From: Anastrepha obliqua | Taxonomy: Eukaryota; Arthropoda; Insecta; Diptera; Tephritidae | NCBI RefSeq assembly: GCF_027943255.1 | Contig: NC_072895.1 | Coordinates: 43,684,001 to 43,748,000 of the forward strand | Direction: 5' to 3' | Length of the DNA stretch: 64,000 nt | In this document: one piece after another, positions 47,930 to 57,824 of the stretch | Layout: each line of letters begins with the position of its first letter | How positions within the stretch are numbered: position 1 is the stretch's first letter | Translations under genes and position numbers: made by a program | The notes under the pieces: model-generated | The model's database searches: none | Seen by the model: the letters and a program-made list of their open reading frames with translations, nothing else | What the model was told of the DNA's origin: nothing

Positions 47930-49420
47930 AATAAATGCGCACCACAAACTCGATCAAGCAAGGTTGTGCCGCATTCAAAGTTAACAAAAAAAAAACGGTT
48001 GCATTCAATTTTTCTTGCATTTTTATCAGCATTTCTTTTCAACGCTGCAATTCTTGTGCGCAATTCTGTTTTATTTTAGCTATTTTTGTTTGCATTCTTT
48101 TTAATGCTGCCATTTCAGCATTTCAAGCTAATAATGAGGCAGGCTGTTGCTTTTTAAGTAGCCTGCGCAGCCGTTGGAGTTTTCGTTGGCTGTTGCCGCT
48201 TGTTGCTGGCTGCTGGGACATGTTGCTGCAGTTAGGACGCTGGAACCGTCGCATTTGCTAAACGGGTCTGTTGAAATGACGGTTTGCTATTTTCTTTTTT
48301 TTTTAATTGTTTTTGTGCTGACAGCGCACAGTGCAACACGCAAGCGTACGCTTTATATGCGCTGTATGCACATATGTGCATACATACATACATACATACA
48401 TACAAATAAACGTACAAGTATGCAATCTTATTTGTTTGTACAAATATGCATTTGCGCATATCAAAGGCATCTTGCTTGTACGGCCGGCGGTTGCACTGTT
48501 GTCACAACAGTAGCACTTTTTGTTGCTTGTTGTGCATGCAACAAAAACTTTGGCAGCAGCAGCAACAAAATAAACCAACGACAGCTGCGCTCGTCGCTTA
48601 CTTTGGCAAGGAATCGGGAATGGTTGGCACCAACAACAAAAACGCGCACTCAAATTTTTTGTAAAATATTTTGCGGAAATAACCTTTTTGAACGCTAAGC
48701 ACTCAATACTTCTTAAGAGTAAAACTTTTATGTTATTACTTATATTTTTCTGTTCATCAGATTCTCAAATTCGCTTCAATATTTTTCACTTATCCATTGG
48801 TTTCTCGTTATTTTGCGATATTTTTATTTTTGCACTTCAAAATCATGCTCCACTTTTGTTCACCATTTACGCGTCCATTTTCACGGAGCTCACTTCACAA
48901 ACCACGGTGTCAACATACAGATCGCGTGTATCGTTTACCTTCACTTGCGCCCTCCACCTTCGCGGTTTGAGGCATTCACGTGTTCTCGCGATTCGCAATT
49001 TTTCAAAATGTACTGTATGCATATACATACATATGAACGTATGTATATCAAACAGTATGCCTACAAACCCTTCATCCAATCAATTGCACTTCTATAGACG
49101 TAAATATGCGAACACGAATTGAAAAAAAATTCCAAGTAATTCGACAAAGCGCGCAACGCAACCGACTACGACGCGATGTTGTTGTGCTGTGTGACGTTTG
49201 CTATGTGCAGCAATTTACGCGGAGGACCACAAACTGTTGCTGGTTGCTGCTCTTGCTTCAACGTCTACCACTACTACTACTGCTGCTGCTGCTACTACCG
49301 TACCGCTAGTTGGTCGTTCTTCGGCTGCTGCTACTGCGCTGCTGATAGAGTCGAAATGAACGCGATGAACTTCGTAGCACAATGAACGCAACAACGGATC
49401 GTAAACAAAATTCAATTTGT
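47930..49420 (-). promoter_or_regulatory. low-copy triplet-rich block, candidate 5' UTR/promoter region
   Basis: Unlike the rest of the spacers this block is not transposon-like. It is rich in CAG/CAA/CTG/CTA triplets (for instance 49255-49310), in CATA repeats (48375-48415) and in GC-richer islands at 48170-48260, 48480-48640 and 48900-49000. Fly genes with long 5' UTRs look like this. Open frames exist on both strands and none is convincing. Strand is a guess based on the candidate exon at 42156-42202. Confidence 0.25.
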
Positions 49421-49959
49421 GCGCTTCAATTGTGAGCGCTTGGAGTCGTCGCAGCGCCAATTGGAGCAAATTGAGTATTGTTGCATGTGGAGCGTGTGTG
49501 CGTGAGACAGAGGGCGAGTGTTTGTGTACTCTCCCAACATACAAATATACATACGTATATACAAGCATAACATAAAAAAACAATCAAGCATAAAGAGAGC
49601 AACATTTACCTGGAAGCAGTGTTGCCAGAAAAATGTTCTCAAAGATAAGTGAAGTGAAGTCAAAACGGCAAGAATAAATACCGAAATTGCAAAAATTTCT
49701 CTCTTCAAATATATAAGTACATATATGTTTATTTAATGGGTTAATGAAAAAGACGATACAGTTTATACTGGAAAACCATCCATAAGTTGATGACATGTTT
49801 TTATAAATATTATATTGAATTTACATGTTATGGACATTAGCATACAATTGCCTTGAACTACACAAAAAAATTATACTCATTTGTCTACTTATTAACAAAT
49901 GAAATTTTATTAAATGTAAGGCTATCGGTTGGAAGAATCGAAATATATATAGGTTAATA

Positions 49960-50170
49960 CAGGGTGGGCCATATAGCGTTGCTTTTTGAACCACCTATTT
50001 TTTTGAGAATGGTAACACAAATGGCATGTCAAATGTGTTCATAATTTATTTAAAGGTTTGACATTTACGAAATGGGACGCTATACGCTTGAACAAAATTG
50101 GGAAATACTGAAAACCTATTTCCAAAGTGGTGAGTCTTCTTTTTCTTCCGCGGTTACAATAAAGGGGGGT
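49960..50170 (+). mobile_element. Tc1/mariner 5' end with start of transposase
   Basis: The end CAGGGTGGGCCATATAGCG sits next to TA. An ATG at 50072 opens MGRYTLEQNWEILKTYFQSG, the usual N-terminus of this transposase group, then the sequence is lost after about 30 codons. Confidence 0.6.
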
Positions 50171-50289
50171 TTTAGTGACTTAGTACATGAAAAACGCAAC
50201 AACCGACGCAAACACTTTGCATAAGTTATAGGAAATAATTAAAAAAAAGAGGGTGTGTGTTTGTTCTTTACAACAACTAAATACAAGCG

Positions 50290-50550
50290 CTGTTCGAGTT
50301 TGCGGCTTCGTGGACATCAAGCACCCACCGTCCATTGTATGAAGAGTTCAAGATGGCAATAAACGGACATCCATCGGACGAGGAGGAAAGATATTTTTCA
50401 GAGGGCGTTGAAAAACTAATTTCAAGATATACCAAGTCTATCGGTATTAAGGGAGAACAACAGTAAAAAACAAAAATGTATTGAATATTGAAGTCCGAGT
50501 AGCTTTCCATAGTGATACCGAGAATATATTGAACGCCCCTCGTATACTAT
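50290..50550 (+). mobile_element. mariner 3' end fragment
   Basis: Reads LYEEFKMAINGHPSDEEERY then FSEGVEKLISRYTKSIGI and a stop, the C-terminus of a mariner transposase, followed by a terminal ATTGAACGCCCCTCGTA next to TA. It is not the same family as the fragment at 49960. Confidence 0.6.
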
Positions 50551-51482
50551 GCATGAGTTCGTACTGTGCTCCCCATTTTGCTCATCAGTGATGACATTTT
50601 TATTTCTTTCGTTGATACATTTAACAGTAAATCGGAAATAATACTATCAGTACAGCCAATGTATGGGATTTTTAATACCCTTATTTCTGTATTTTATAGC
50701 CAATAAGTCATTATAAAATATTTGCTATTTTTTTCTTATTTACAGTTGTTATAATTACATAAAACTAAATGGCATGCCTTGAAGAAGTTAAGTCAACTTA
50801 CAAAGATATATTTTATTTAGAACGGTGCAGCAAATACTGGAAAAAAATGAGAAATTGGCATACCAACTATTAGAAAAAACTTTAAGTGCTTCCAGATATT
50901 TTCGCTGCAAACATTTTTAATACATATGACATACTTGTTTTTAATATCTTTTATTTTTCTGATTATTTATGAATTTTTGCATCTTAACTTTGAATGCGAA
51001 TCTTGACTTCTGGCCGCACTGAAGAGAAGTACTCGTTTGTGCACTGTGAGCGCCATTAATGAGACGAAACTGTTAGTCCCCTATGTTGTGAGGTCAATGT
51101 TAAGGTTGCCAGAAAATAAATTGAAACTTTACTTAACTCCATGAAAATAATGCTAACTAGTTAAAATTTCAATGTAGCTTATAATACACCAGATTCAGCT
51201 CTAGAATAAAAAAGACCAGCATGAATGGGTTCAACTCGATCGGGACCGGGCTTTTTATATCCTCGCACATTTTAGATGTTTACCAAAATTTTATTAGGGC
51301 TGACTGTTAAACTTCGGAACCAAAAGACTATAACCATTTTTAATACCGAACTACCTTTGAGGAAGAGTAATATGTGTACCAAGTGTCATTGAAATATTTT
51401 AATTTTTGCTCGAGCTATGGTACGCAAGGACGGACATCCCTACATTCCGTACATCCCGGGCGGATATGACTAAATCGGTGGA
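50551..51482. other. spacer, no gene recognised
   Basis: AT-rich, no supported feature. Confidence 0.4.
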
Positions 51483-51640
51483 CCTAAAGTTTTAAGCCGA
51501 CTCCGAACGGCAGATATTTTTTATGCAGAGCTTTTTTATGTCAGAATTTTACGCGGAGGTTTGAAACTTTTTCTTCATTTTGGTGTTTACGGTGACTCGA
51601 ACCTGCGTACTACGAATGGTAGTCAATTAAATTGCCCTCG
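51483..51640 (-). repeat. SINE, head and middle
   Basis: Contains CAAGCCGACTCC-like (AAGCCGACTCCGAACGGCAG) and AGCTTTTTTATGTCAGAA blocks and a degraded head with GACTCGAACC in place of GATTCGAACC. Confidence 0.65.
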
Positions 51641-51862
51641 TGAGCACGAGTATAACAATACTTAACATAGACATGGGCCTCCGGAAATTTTTATTAATTA
51701 CTATTATTGACTAGTGATAAGTCAGCTCGATTTATCGAAATACAGTGGACGCTAACAAAGTAGCTGGTGGGGTTATACTGAGCGCCAAAAAGTTACATAT
51801 ACGTAGTATTGGTAGATCAAATAAACAAAATAATTTTTTTCATAAAATTAAGTTTTTATAAT

Positions 51863-51900
51863 AAAGGGTGGTTAGATTTCAAGTACCGATGTTGGCAAAG
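51863..51900. repeat. solo Tc1/mariner terminal repeat
   Basis: AAAGGGTGGTTAGATTTCAA closely matches the inverted right end of the element at 30174-30941. No transposase is attached. Confidence 0.5.
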
Positions 51901-51936
51901 AACAATTCGTTTAACACTGCGAATTTAGTTAGTTAT

Positions 51937-52330
51937 TGTTGTTGTTGTAGCAGTTCATTTAGCCCTACCAGTACGGTGTAGTTACCGGTTTCTTTGTATT
52001 GTTGTGGCTGCAATACGCAGTAAATTTTAGATAGGCAGCTGATTAGGCCACGCATCCTGCAGGCAGACGCCTACATGGAGGCTCTTCGGCTACCAAAAAG
52101 GCTCTTGTACTTAGAGTTGTCGCTGTTTTTGAAGGTTACACTATTGGGCTGTTGGCTCATCCGCTGCAATCTTTGTTGCACAATCCTGCTCCATCAATCC
52201 TTCGATTTCCCTATTTGACCCAAGAATACAAGTAACTTTTCAGGAGCCATAATAAGGTTTTGGGTGAGAATCAGCTCCTCTCAGCGACCGCGTGCAATGC
52301 GAGGTCCGACTTCTTACGGGATAAGGTGTT
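51937..52330. repeat. dispersed repeat, second copy of the (GTT)n-GTAGCAGTT type
   Basis: Shares the opening GTTGTTGTTGTAGCAGTT with 35806 and weaker similarity after it. Boundary at the right is arbitrary. Confidence 0.35.
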
Positions 52331-52918
52331 ATCTCTACCCTCTACCCTATTCCCAAAACCATTCGGATAATTTAGTAAAGAAGAATTCCGCGTTAGAGTA
52401 CGGCAGTCTTAGCTATATACACCTCTTTTTAAATTTTGTTGAATTTTGTACAAAGTTTGAAGTTTTGAGTTACATATTGGTACATATAGTATTTACATAG
52501 TCAAGAATGATAAAAACAATATTGCGCCCATCAGAGAGTGTGTGACGTCACATTGGTGCAGCTGCATGAGAGAGATGTGAAAATGAGAACAAGATTACAA
52601 GAAAAAGAAGAAATTACACAGACAACGCTCGAATTCGCTGAGTGCAAAGTAGCGATACCACGATAGGCGCCACCTTATTATTCCCTCCATTCTATTCTAG
52701 CGTGTCCTTAATCATTCCGGCAGCGAGACCATCAACTATTAATGGCTTGTCACTGTTAAGGTATTTGATTACCGAAAGTTTATGGGCATTAAACTAACCG
52801 ACGGAGAGAACAATTTCCCACGATTATTGGCAAACGTTTCACTGATGGACAGACATACTACATTATCGAAGTGATCTAAGTTATATGAGGTTAAACAATA
52901 ATAATAACAACATCGAAC

Positions 52919-53050
52919 TTTGCCGTGCGGAGTCGACTTGAAACTGTAAGTCCGTCCCTCCATTTGTGGAACAGCATCAAGACGCACACCACAAATAGGA
53001 GGAGGAGCTCGGCCAAACACCCAAAAAGGGTGTAAGCGCCAATTATATAA
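52919..53050 (+). repeat. SINE 3' half
   Basis: Plus-strand copy: GAGTCGACTTGAAACTGTAA, CCTCCATTTGTGGAACA, ACACCACAAATAGGAGGAGG, GCTCGGCCAAACACCCAAAA and the terminal GCGCCAATTATATA. The 3' hairpin is visible. Confidence 0.75.
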
Positions 53051-53056
53051 GTATAT

Positions 53057-53571
53057 ATAGGGGTTTTCAGTAAGAGCGCTTCAACTTTTGAACTTTTTTG
53101 AATAAAACACAAACGGTTTGACTTTTTTAACTAATTTTTTTTTATTATCGAGTTTGAACATATACATTTAAGTAAGAAATTCGATTTCTTTTGCATGACC
53201 ACCGCGTGCACGCTTTACGAAGTCCAATCGTTGAACCCAATTTTCGACCACTCTTTTGCATAAATCGGCCGAAATTCCAGCAATTTCGCGTTCAATATTG
53301 GCTCTGAGCTCACAAATCGTCGCCGGCTTGTTACTGTAGAGCAATGACTTCACATAACCCCAAAACGGGACGGCTTGTTAAATGGACCGTAAAATGGCCG
53401 TAATGCTCTTAAAGTAGCAGCAACAGAACGATTATTTTCATAAAAAATTTGCCCGATTTGCAATCGTTGCTCAAGTGTGTAGCGTTCCATGATGAAATGT
53501 ATACTAATGAAGTTTACAAATGACAAGCGAAAAATAAAAAATATTGAAGCGTACCTATTGAACAACCCTAT
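53057..53571 (-). mobile_element. short Tc1/mariner deletion derivative (MITE-like)
   Basis: About 515 bp bounded by related ends (AGGGGTTTTCAGTAAGAGCG and, inverted, AGGGTTGTTCAATAGGTACG). The minus strand retains the N-terminus MERYTLEQRLQIGQIFYENN to about residue 40, then jumps to the C-terminus (NKPATICELRANIEREIAGI, VKRARGGHAKEIEFLT and stop). About 250 codons including the whole catalytic triad are missing. Confidence 0.75.
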
Positions 53572-55329
53572 ATATATAATGCTTCACTAAGATACGGGAA
53601 GATCAACTTTGAGTTTGAGAAAAGAGGTAGAAATTAATGTCACATTTTCACATTTCTTGCAAGAACATCAAAAGGTATGAGTGGTCTTATGCTGGTTGTA
53701 TTTGAATTTTGGTACTGTATTATAAAAATTACTTTACAACAGACTCTCATAACAGAAATGCCTTTAGATGGTAACCCTTTCCAATGTATGCGTTAACCTG
53801 AAAACTACTGAGTGCAGTGCTATTGAACCAGCAATAAGTTCTTGAAAGAATACTGGTTTTATTTATTCACTCCCGTGTAAGCTCAGATATGCAGCTGTGT
53901 ATGTAAAAATCGGCAACAAATACAATACACAATTAGTGAGTGAGTACGCATTAACGGGCATGGAGTTCGTATGAACTTTTGTATTACGACAAGGCGCAAA
54001 CGCCGCTTTGCTCAGTTGTGGGTACGAAAATCCAATTTCTTCACTACTTTTAACTTGTCTCAGCTCTTGCCTTTCTTTTTCGATTTATTTATTTGTTTAA
54101 TTTTGTTGTTTGTTTGTAATTTTACATTTGAAACGTTCAACGCCTCGTACGTGCCACTCTGCCAGGTGTGGAACTTATAAAATATTTTATTGACTTTTAT
54201 TTGCTTATTGGAAATTAATTCATACTCAAGCCGGCCATAAAGATAAAATCGCATAATTTGTGGGTCAAGCAATGAAATTGCTAAAAATATGTTTTTTTAA
54301 CAGAGATAATTTTTTAGTGTTTTCTTTTTTCGATTTTTTGTTTTCAGACCACAAAGAAAAGTAAGAAGAGTACAATTTTGTTTAGTTTAAATTCAAGACG
54401 TGCAGGTTAGCTACTCTTATATTACTTACAGCAAGTAAGTTGCAGAAAATTGAAAGAAAATAAATAAAAAATAGAAGCAAATAAGTGTTCAAAAGCCTCT
54501 TTTCGGGTATTTAACCGTTTAAGTATTTTATTTGCATATGTAACTGTATTTTGGCAGCAATGGTATGAAATCCGTATGTATGTACATACATCGAGTTGCT
54601 TTACCAAAAAACGTTTATGCTTTTCCTACCGAATAATTAGGTTTCGTATATGAATGACTTTCACCACAAAAAAATTTTAGTCCAAACAGTGTTATTCGTC
54701 AGCCAGACTTATGAAAATTTCATCAATAAATGATGGGACAGGTTCTGTAATTCACTTCCGACCGATTTCATTGAAATTTTGTGGTAATTGCATGCCCTCG
54801 CAAGAAAATTACAGAACTTGACCGAGGTTTTCAATCATCTGAGGCGATTAACAATTCTCAAAGTAAAGAAGTTTCCCTTTTCCTGATTATATATAAAACT
54901 GGGTCATCCTAACATTTAACCCAACGTGGAACATTTTCGTGGAACATTTTAACCCTCCAAATACTCACTGGATGGGTCTTTCTGGGCTCTCTTTTGGGAA
55001 AGAGCAAAAAAAGTCCTTAATGGATGATGTAGCGTATCGCAATATTCCAAAAAATTTGATAGTGTATATTTACAAAAATGCTTTAGTAAAATTTCAATGT
55101 TACCGTACACATTTTCCATTTCGGCTCACATATTTCTGCTGATGTGTCTTAAAGCAGCAAAATAAAAAGTCCAAAAAAAGGGGTCTGAAATTAAATACGA
55201 AATTTCTTTTCCTTTTCGAAATATTCTTCTTTAATTTACGAGTACTTCTCAGATATGTCATACCAATAATTAAAAAAAAAATTGTTTGATCTAGGCCTTT
55301 AAAACAGACAAAAGTATCTAATTTCACTT
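53572..55329. other. spacer, no gene recognised
   Basis: AT-rich; the short frames found are not supported by composition or motif. Confidence 0.4.
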
Positions 55330-56140
55330 CATCATGGTCAGTTTATTTTTGAACATAGACTATAGTGACTGTAGCGGCTCGTGCTTGGAAGCCACACCTC
55401 TATAGATGAACCATAGCAATCAAACTCTTGTAAATGGGCGCATTCTCGTACAACCGAAGCAAATGAAGACTGCATTTTCCCCTTTGAAATTGAAAGCGAG
55501 AGAGGCAAGACAAGAGAGAGAGAGGATAGAATAGACAAAGAGAGAGTCCATTGGCAAATCCAAATTCTTTGGCAACTCCAAAACTATCGTCCAGCTTGAG
55601 AGAACGAATATTACGCAGGGGTTGTGGCCAGTAATAATTAATACCGACTGCCAGTCGAACGTCTTTTCTTCTAAGTTTTATAAAAAAGTTCGACAGTTTT
55701 TTTTTCGGGCTTGTCATAAAACACTTTACAGTTCTGCAGCGTTCTAGATCCAATTATCACTCTTTATGCAAATTGCATACATAATCGCTGATCCAATTCA
55801 TGATTTCTGTAGAGCTGATTCCGATTATTCGCTCTGATCGCTGTGGGGTAACCGCTATTTCATTTCCTTGAACACCGCAGTCTCCTAGAATCCATATAAG
55901 TACAACCTTATTCCGTCTTCTCCTTACGTACTTGAACAATCTTTGAGGCTTACTTTGCGTTCTCCAGGGCCTTAAGTGCACAATCAGGCTGTAACTAAAG
56001 ACTCCAATCTGTTTCCGTCTCCATCTCCGCTCAATTATCCATTCTGCTATTTTCAGAATGGCAACAATTTCCGTTTCGAAAACGTTTGGAATTTCTCCCG
56101 CGTGATGATACTTATTGCTATCCTTTTCCCTTAATGGCAT
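55330..56140 (-). pseudogene. non-LTR retrotransposon RNase H and 3' end, frameshifted
   Basis: The minus strand reads NVFETEIVAILKIAEWIIER (FxxExxAI motif), a damaged SDSQAA segment (SYSLIVHLRP), then KVVLIWILGDCGVQGNEIAV (the GHxGVxGNEIAD motif with His to Asp). Further on come RRKDVRLAVGI and CAHLQEFDCYG, the zinc-knuckle region. It is a different family from the element at 44877-46543. Confidence 0.65.
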
Positions 56141-56264
56141 CTTCTGTTTTTCTTAATATTGATATTGACAACTTTTTCTTTACAATCGGTCGACAATGTG
56201 CTTTCTGAATTCTAAAGGCAGTAGCCATATATGCAGCCTATTGTGAAACTTTCGTATTCTTAAA

Positions 56265-56818
56265 CAGTGTTGCACCTTTTGTGTGTTATAGTGTAATTGC
56301 ATTATATTTGACTGAAAAATCACAACCAGCGATTGTTCGTGAGCTCGACCACTTTAAGGTAAATAAAGTTTTTATTTATCGCACCATTACTCGTTACAAT
56401 AATACTAGTAGCATCGCGAAACGTTGTGGAGGTGATCCTCAAAAGACTGCAACATCACGTGGTATGGCTCAAAAAGTGAAGAAGCGACTTGAGCGAAAAT
56501 TCTATGGATTATTCTCTTTGGGCCATTTTGGAGGACAAAGTCCGAACTAAAAGATTCACCAGTATAGAGGCGCTGAAAAAAGCCATTGTTCGCGAGGGGG
56601 CCAAAATATCTGCAAGTCACAGTCGGGCAGCTTACGATTCATTTCTGGAATATCTCAAGGCCATAATCGAGCAAAAGGTGGTCCTATCGAGCAAAACTAA
56701 ATTGATTCTTAATTTGGTATTATTTTCACACATTTTTTACTTTCAACTGAATAAAAGTAATTTTCCAAACTAAATTTATGGCTTTTTTAGTTGGTTACAC
56801 TTCGAGTGCCGGACCCTG
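56265..56818 (+). mobile_element. deletion derivative of the 27292-28497 transposon family
   Basis: The right end GTTACACTTCGAGTGCCGGA... is identical in type to that of the 27292 element, followed by TA. The N-terminal part is present (EKSQPAIVRELDHFKVNKVF, TSRGMAQKVKKRLERKF) and is fused to the end of the catalytic domain (SMDYSLWAILEDKVRTKRFT). The segment with the first two catalytic residues is gone. The left inverted repeat is not recognisable. Confidence 0.7.
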
Positions 56819-57138
56819 TATTCATTCGCGGATACATAGAATAAAAAGTGCGCGGGAACACCAGATTCGCTTTTGATTTTGGAGTTGTGTGGGCATTCTC
56901 CGCGCTTATTTTGTATCGGTTTCCGACATGCCTAGAGAATCATGAAGAATGTTCAAAACCTTGTTAGATGAAACCATTTCTGCAATTCATTGATTTTTCA
57001 AACATTTCCCAGGGAATATTTTTCGACTTTTTCAAATATGTCTGAGAAAATCTTTACAACTTGTTGGCCTGAGCACTGGTGGTCTTTAATTGGCTCTCTA
57101 TCTTGCCTAAATATAATATATAAAAAAATAAAAAATAA
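56819..57138. other. spacer, nothing recognised
   Basis: No supported feature. Confidence 0.4.
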
Positions 57139-57447
57139 ATAATTGGCGCGTACACTTCTGTGAGGTGCTTGGCCGAGCTCCTCCTCCTATTTGTGGTGTG
57201 CGTCTTGATGGAGGGACCACAAATGGAGGGACCTACAGTTTCAAGCCGACTCCGAACGGCAGATATTTTTATGAGGAGCTTTTTCATGGTAGAAATACAC
57301 TCGGATGTTTGCCATTGCCTGCCGATGGGCGACCGCTATTAGAAAAATGTTTTTATTAATTTTGCTTTCACCGAGATTCGAACCAACGACCTCTCTGTGA
57401 ATTCCGAATGGTAATCACGCACCAACCCATTCGACTACGGCGGCCGC
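57139..57447 (-). repeat. tRNA-derived SINE, full-length reference copy
   Basis: Read on the minus strand, it starts GCCGCCGTAGTCGAATGGGT. The RNA polymerase III A box is TAGTCGAATGGGTTGGTG (57420-57437) and the B box GGTTCGAATC (57375-57384). The spacing and the extra arm between them suggest a Ser/Leu-type tRNA ancestor. The unrelated body holds AATAGCGGTCGCC, CCGTTCGGAGTCGGCTTGA and AGGAGGAGGAGCTCGGCC. It ends in GTACGCGCCAATTATTTA. About 309 bp. Nine more partial copies are in the window, in both orientations. Confidence 0.88.
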
Positions 57448-57810
57448 CTATGCCAATTACAAAGCATTGTCTTTCTTTTTTGGAAAATAGATGGCATCTC
57501 TCCAACTGAAGAGATCCGTAGTGTTTGTTCCTCGTATGAAAATTAATGACGGCAGAAAGCTCAATTTTACCATAGCTGAAGTTTTCTAACTTATTGACTT
57601 GTTTAGCCGTGAATATCTCACCAATGGTTAATGGACCAATGCGAGTGAAGCTAAGTATTTACAGTTTGAATGAATCCAACAAGTAGCGCTAAGTAAACAA
57701 CAAAGATAGAAATGTGCATGGAAATATGGCTCTCCAAACTCTCCATGTCACGAACTTTTTGACCTTCCTTCGTATGTATTATATTTTTCATATGAGTTTT
57801 TCTTGTAAGC
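57448..57810. other. spacer before the RTE insertion
   Basis: No gene recognised; it ends in the left target duplication. Confidence 0.4.
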
Positions 57811-57824
57811 AGTCAGGCATAAAA
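57811..57824 (+). repeat. left target-site duplication of the RTE element
   Basis: AGTCAGGCATAAAA, repeated exactly at 61098-61111. Confidence 0.9.

Noticed and set aside
48174..48698. 174-codon frame in the triplet-rich block
   Set aside because: It runs through a (CATA)n repeat and CAG/CAA triplets, which give long frames in several phases; no codon structure.
57375..57437. Functional tRNA gene at the A/B-box pair
   Set aside because: Acceptor and anticodon stems do not pair; the boxes belong to the SINE head, repeated elsewhere in the window.
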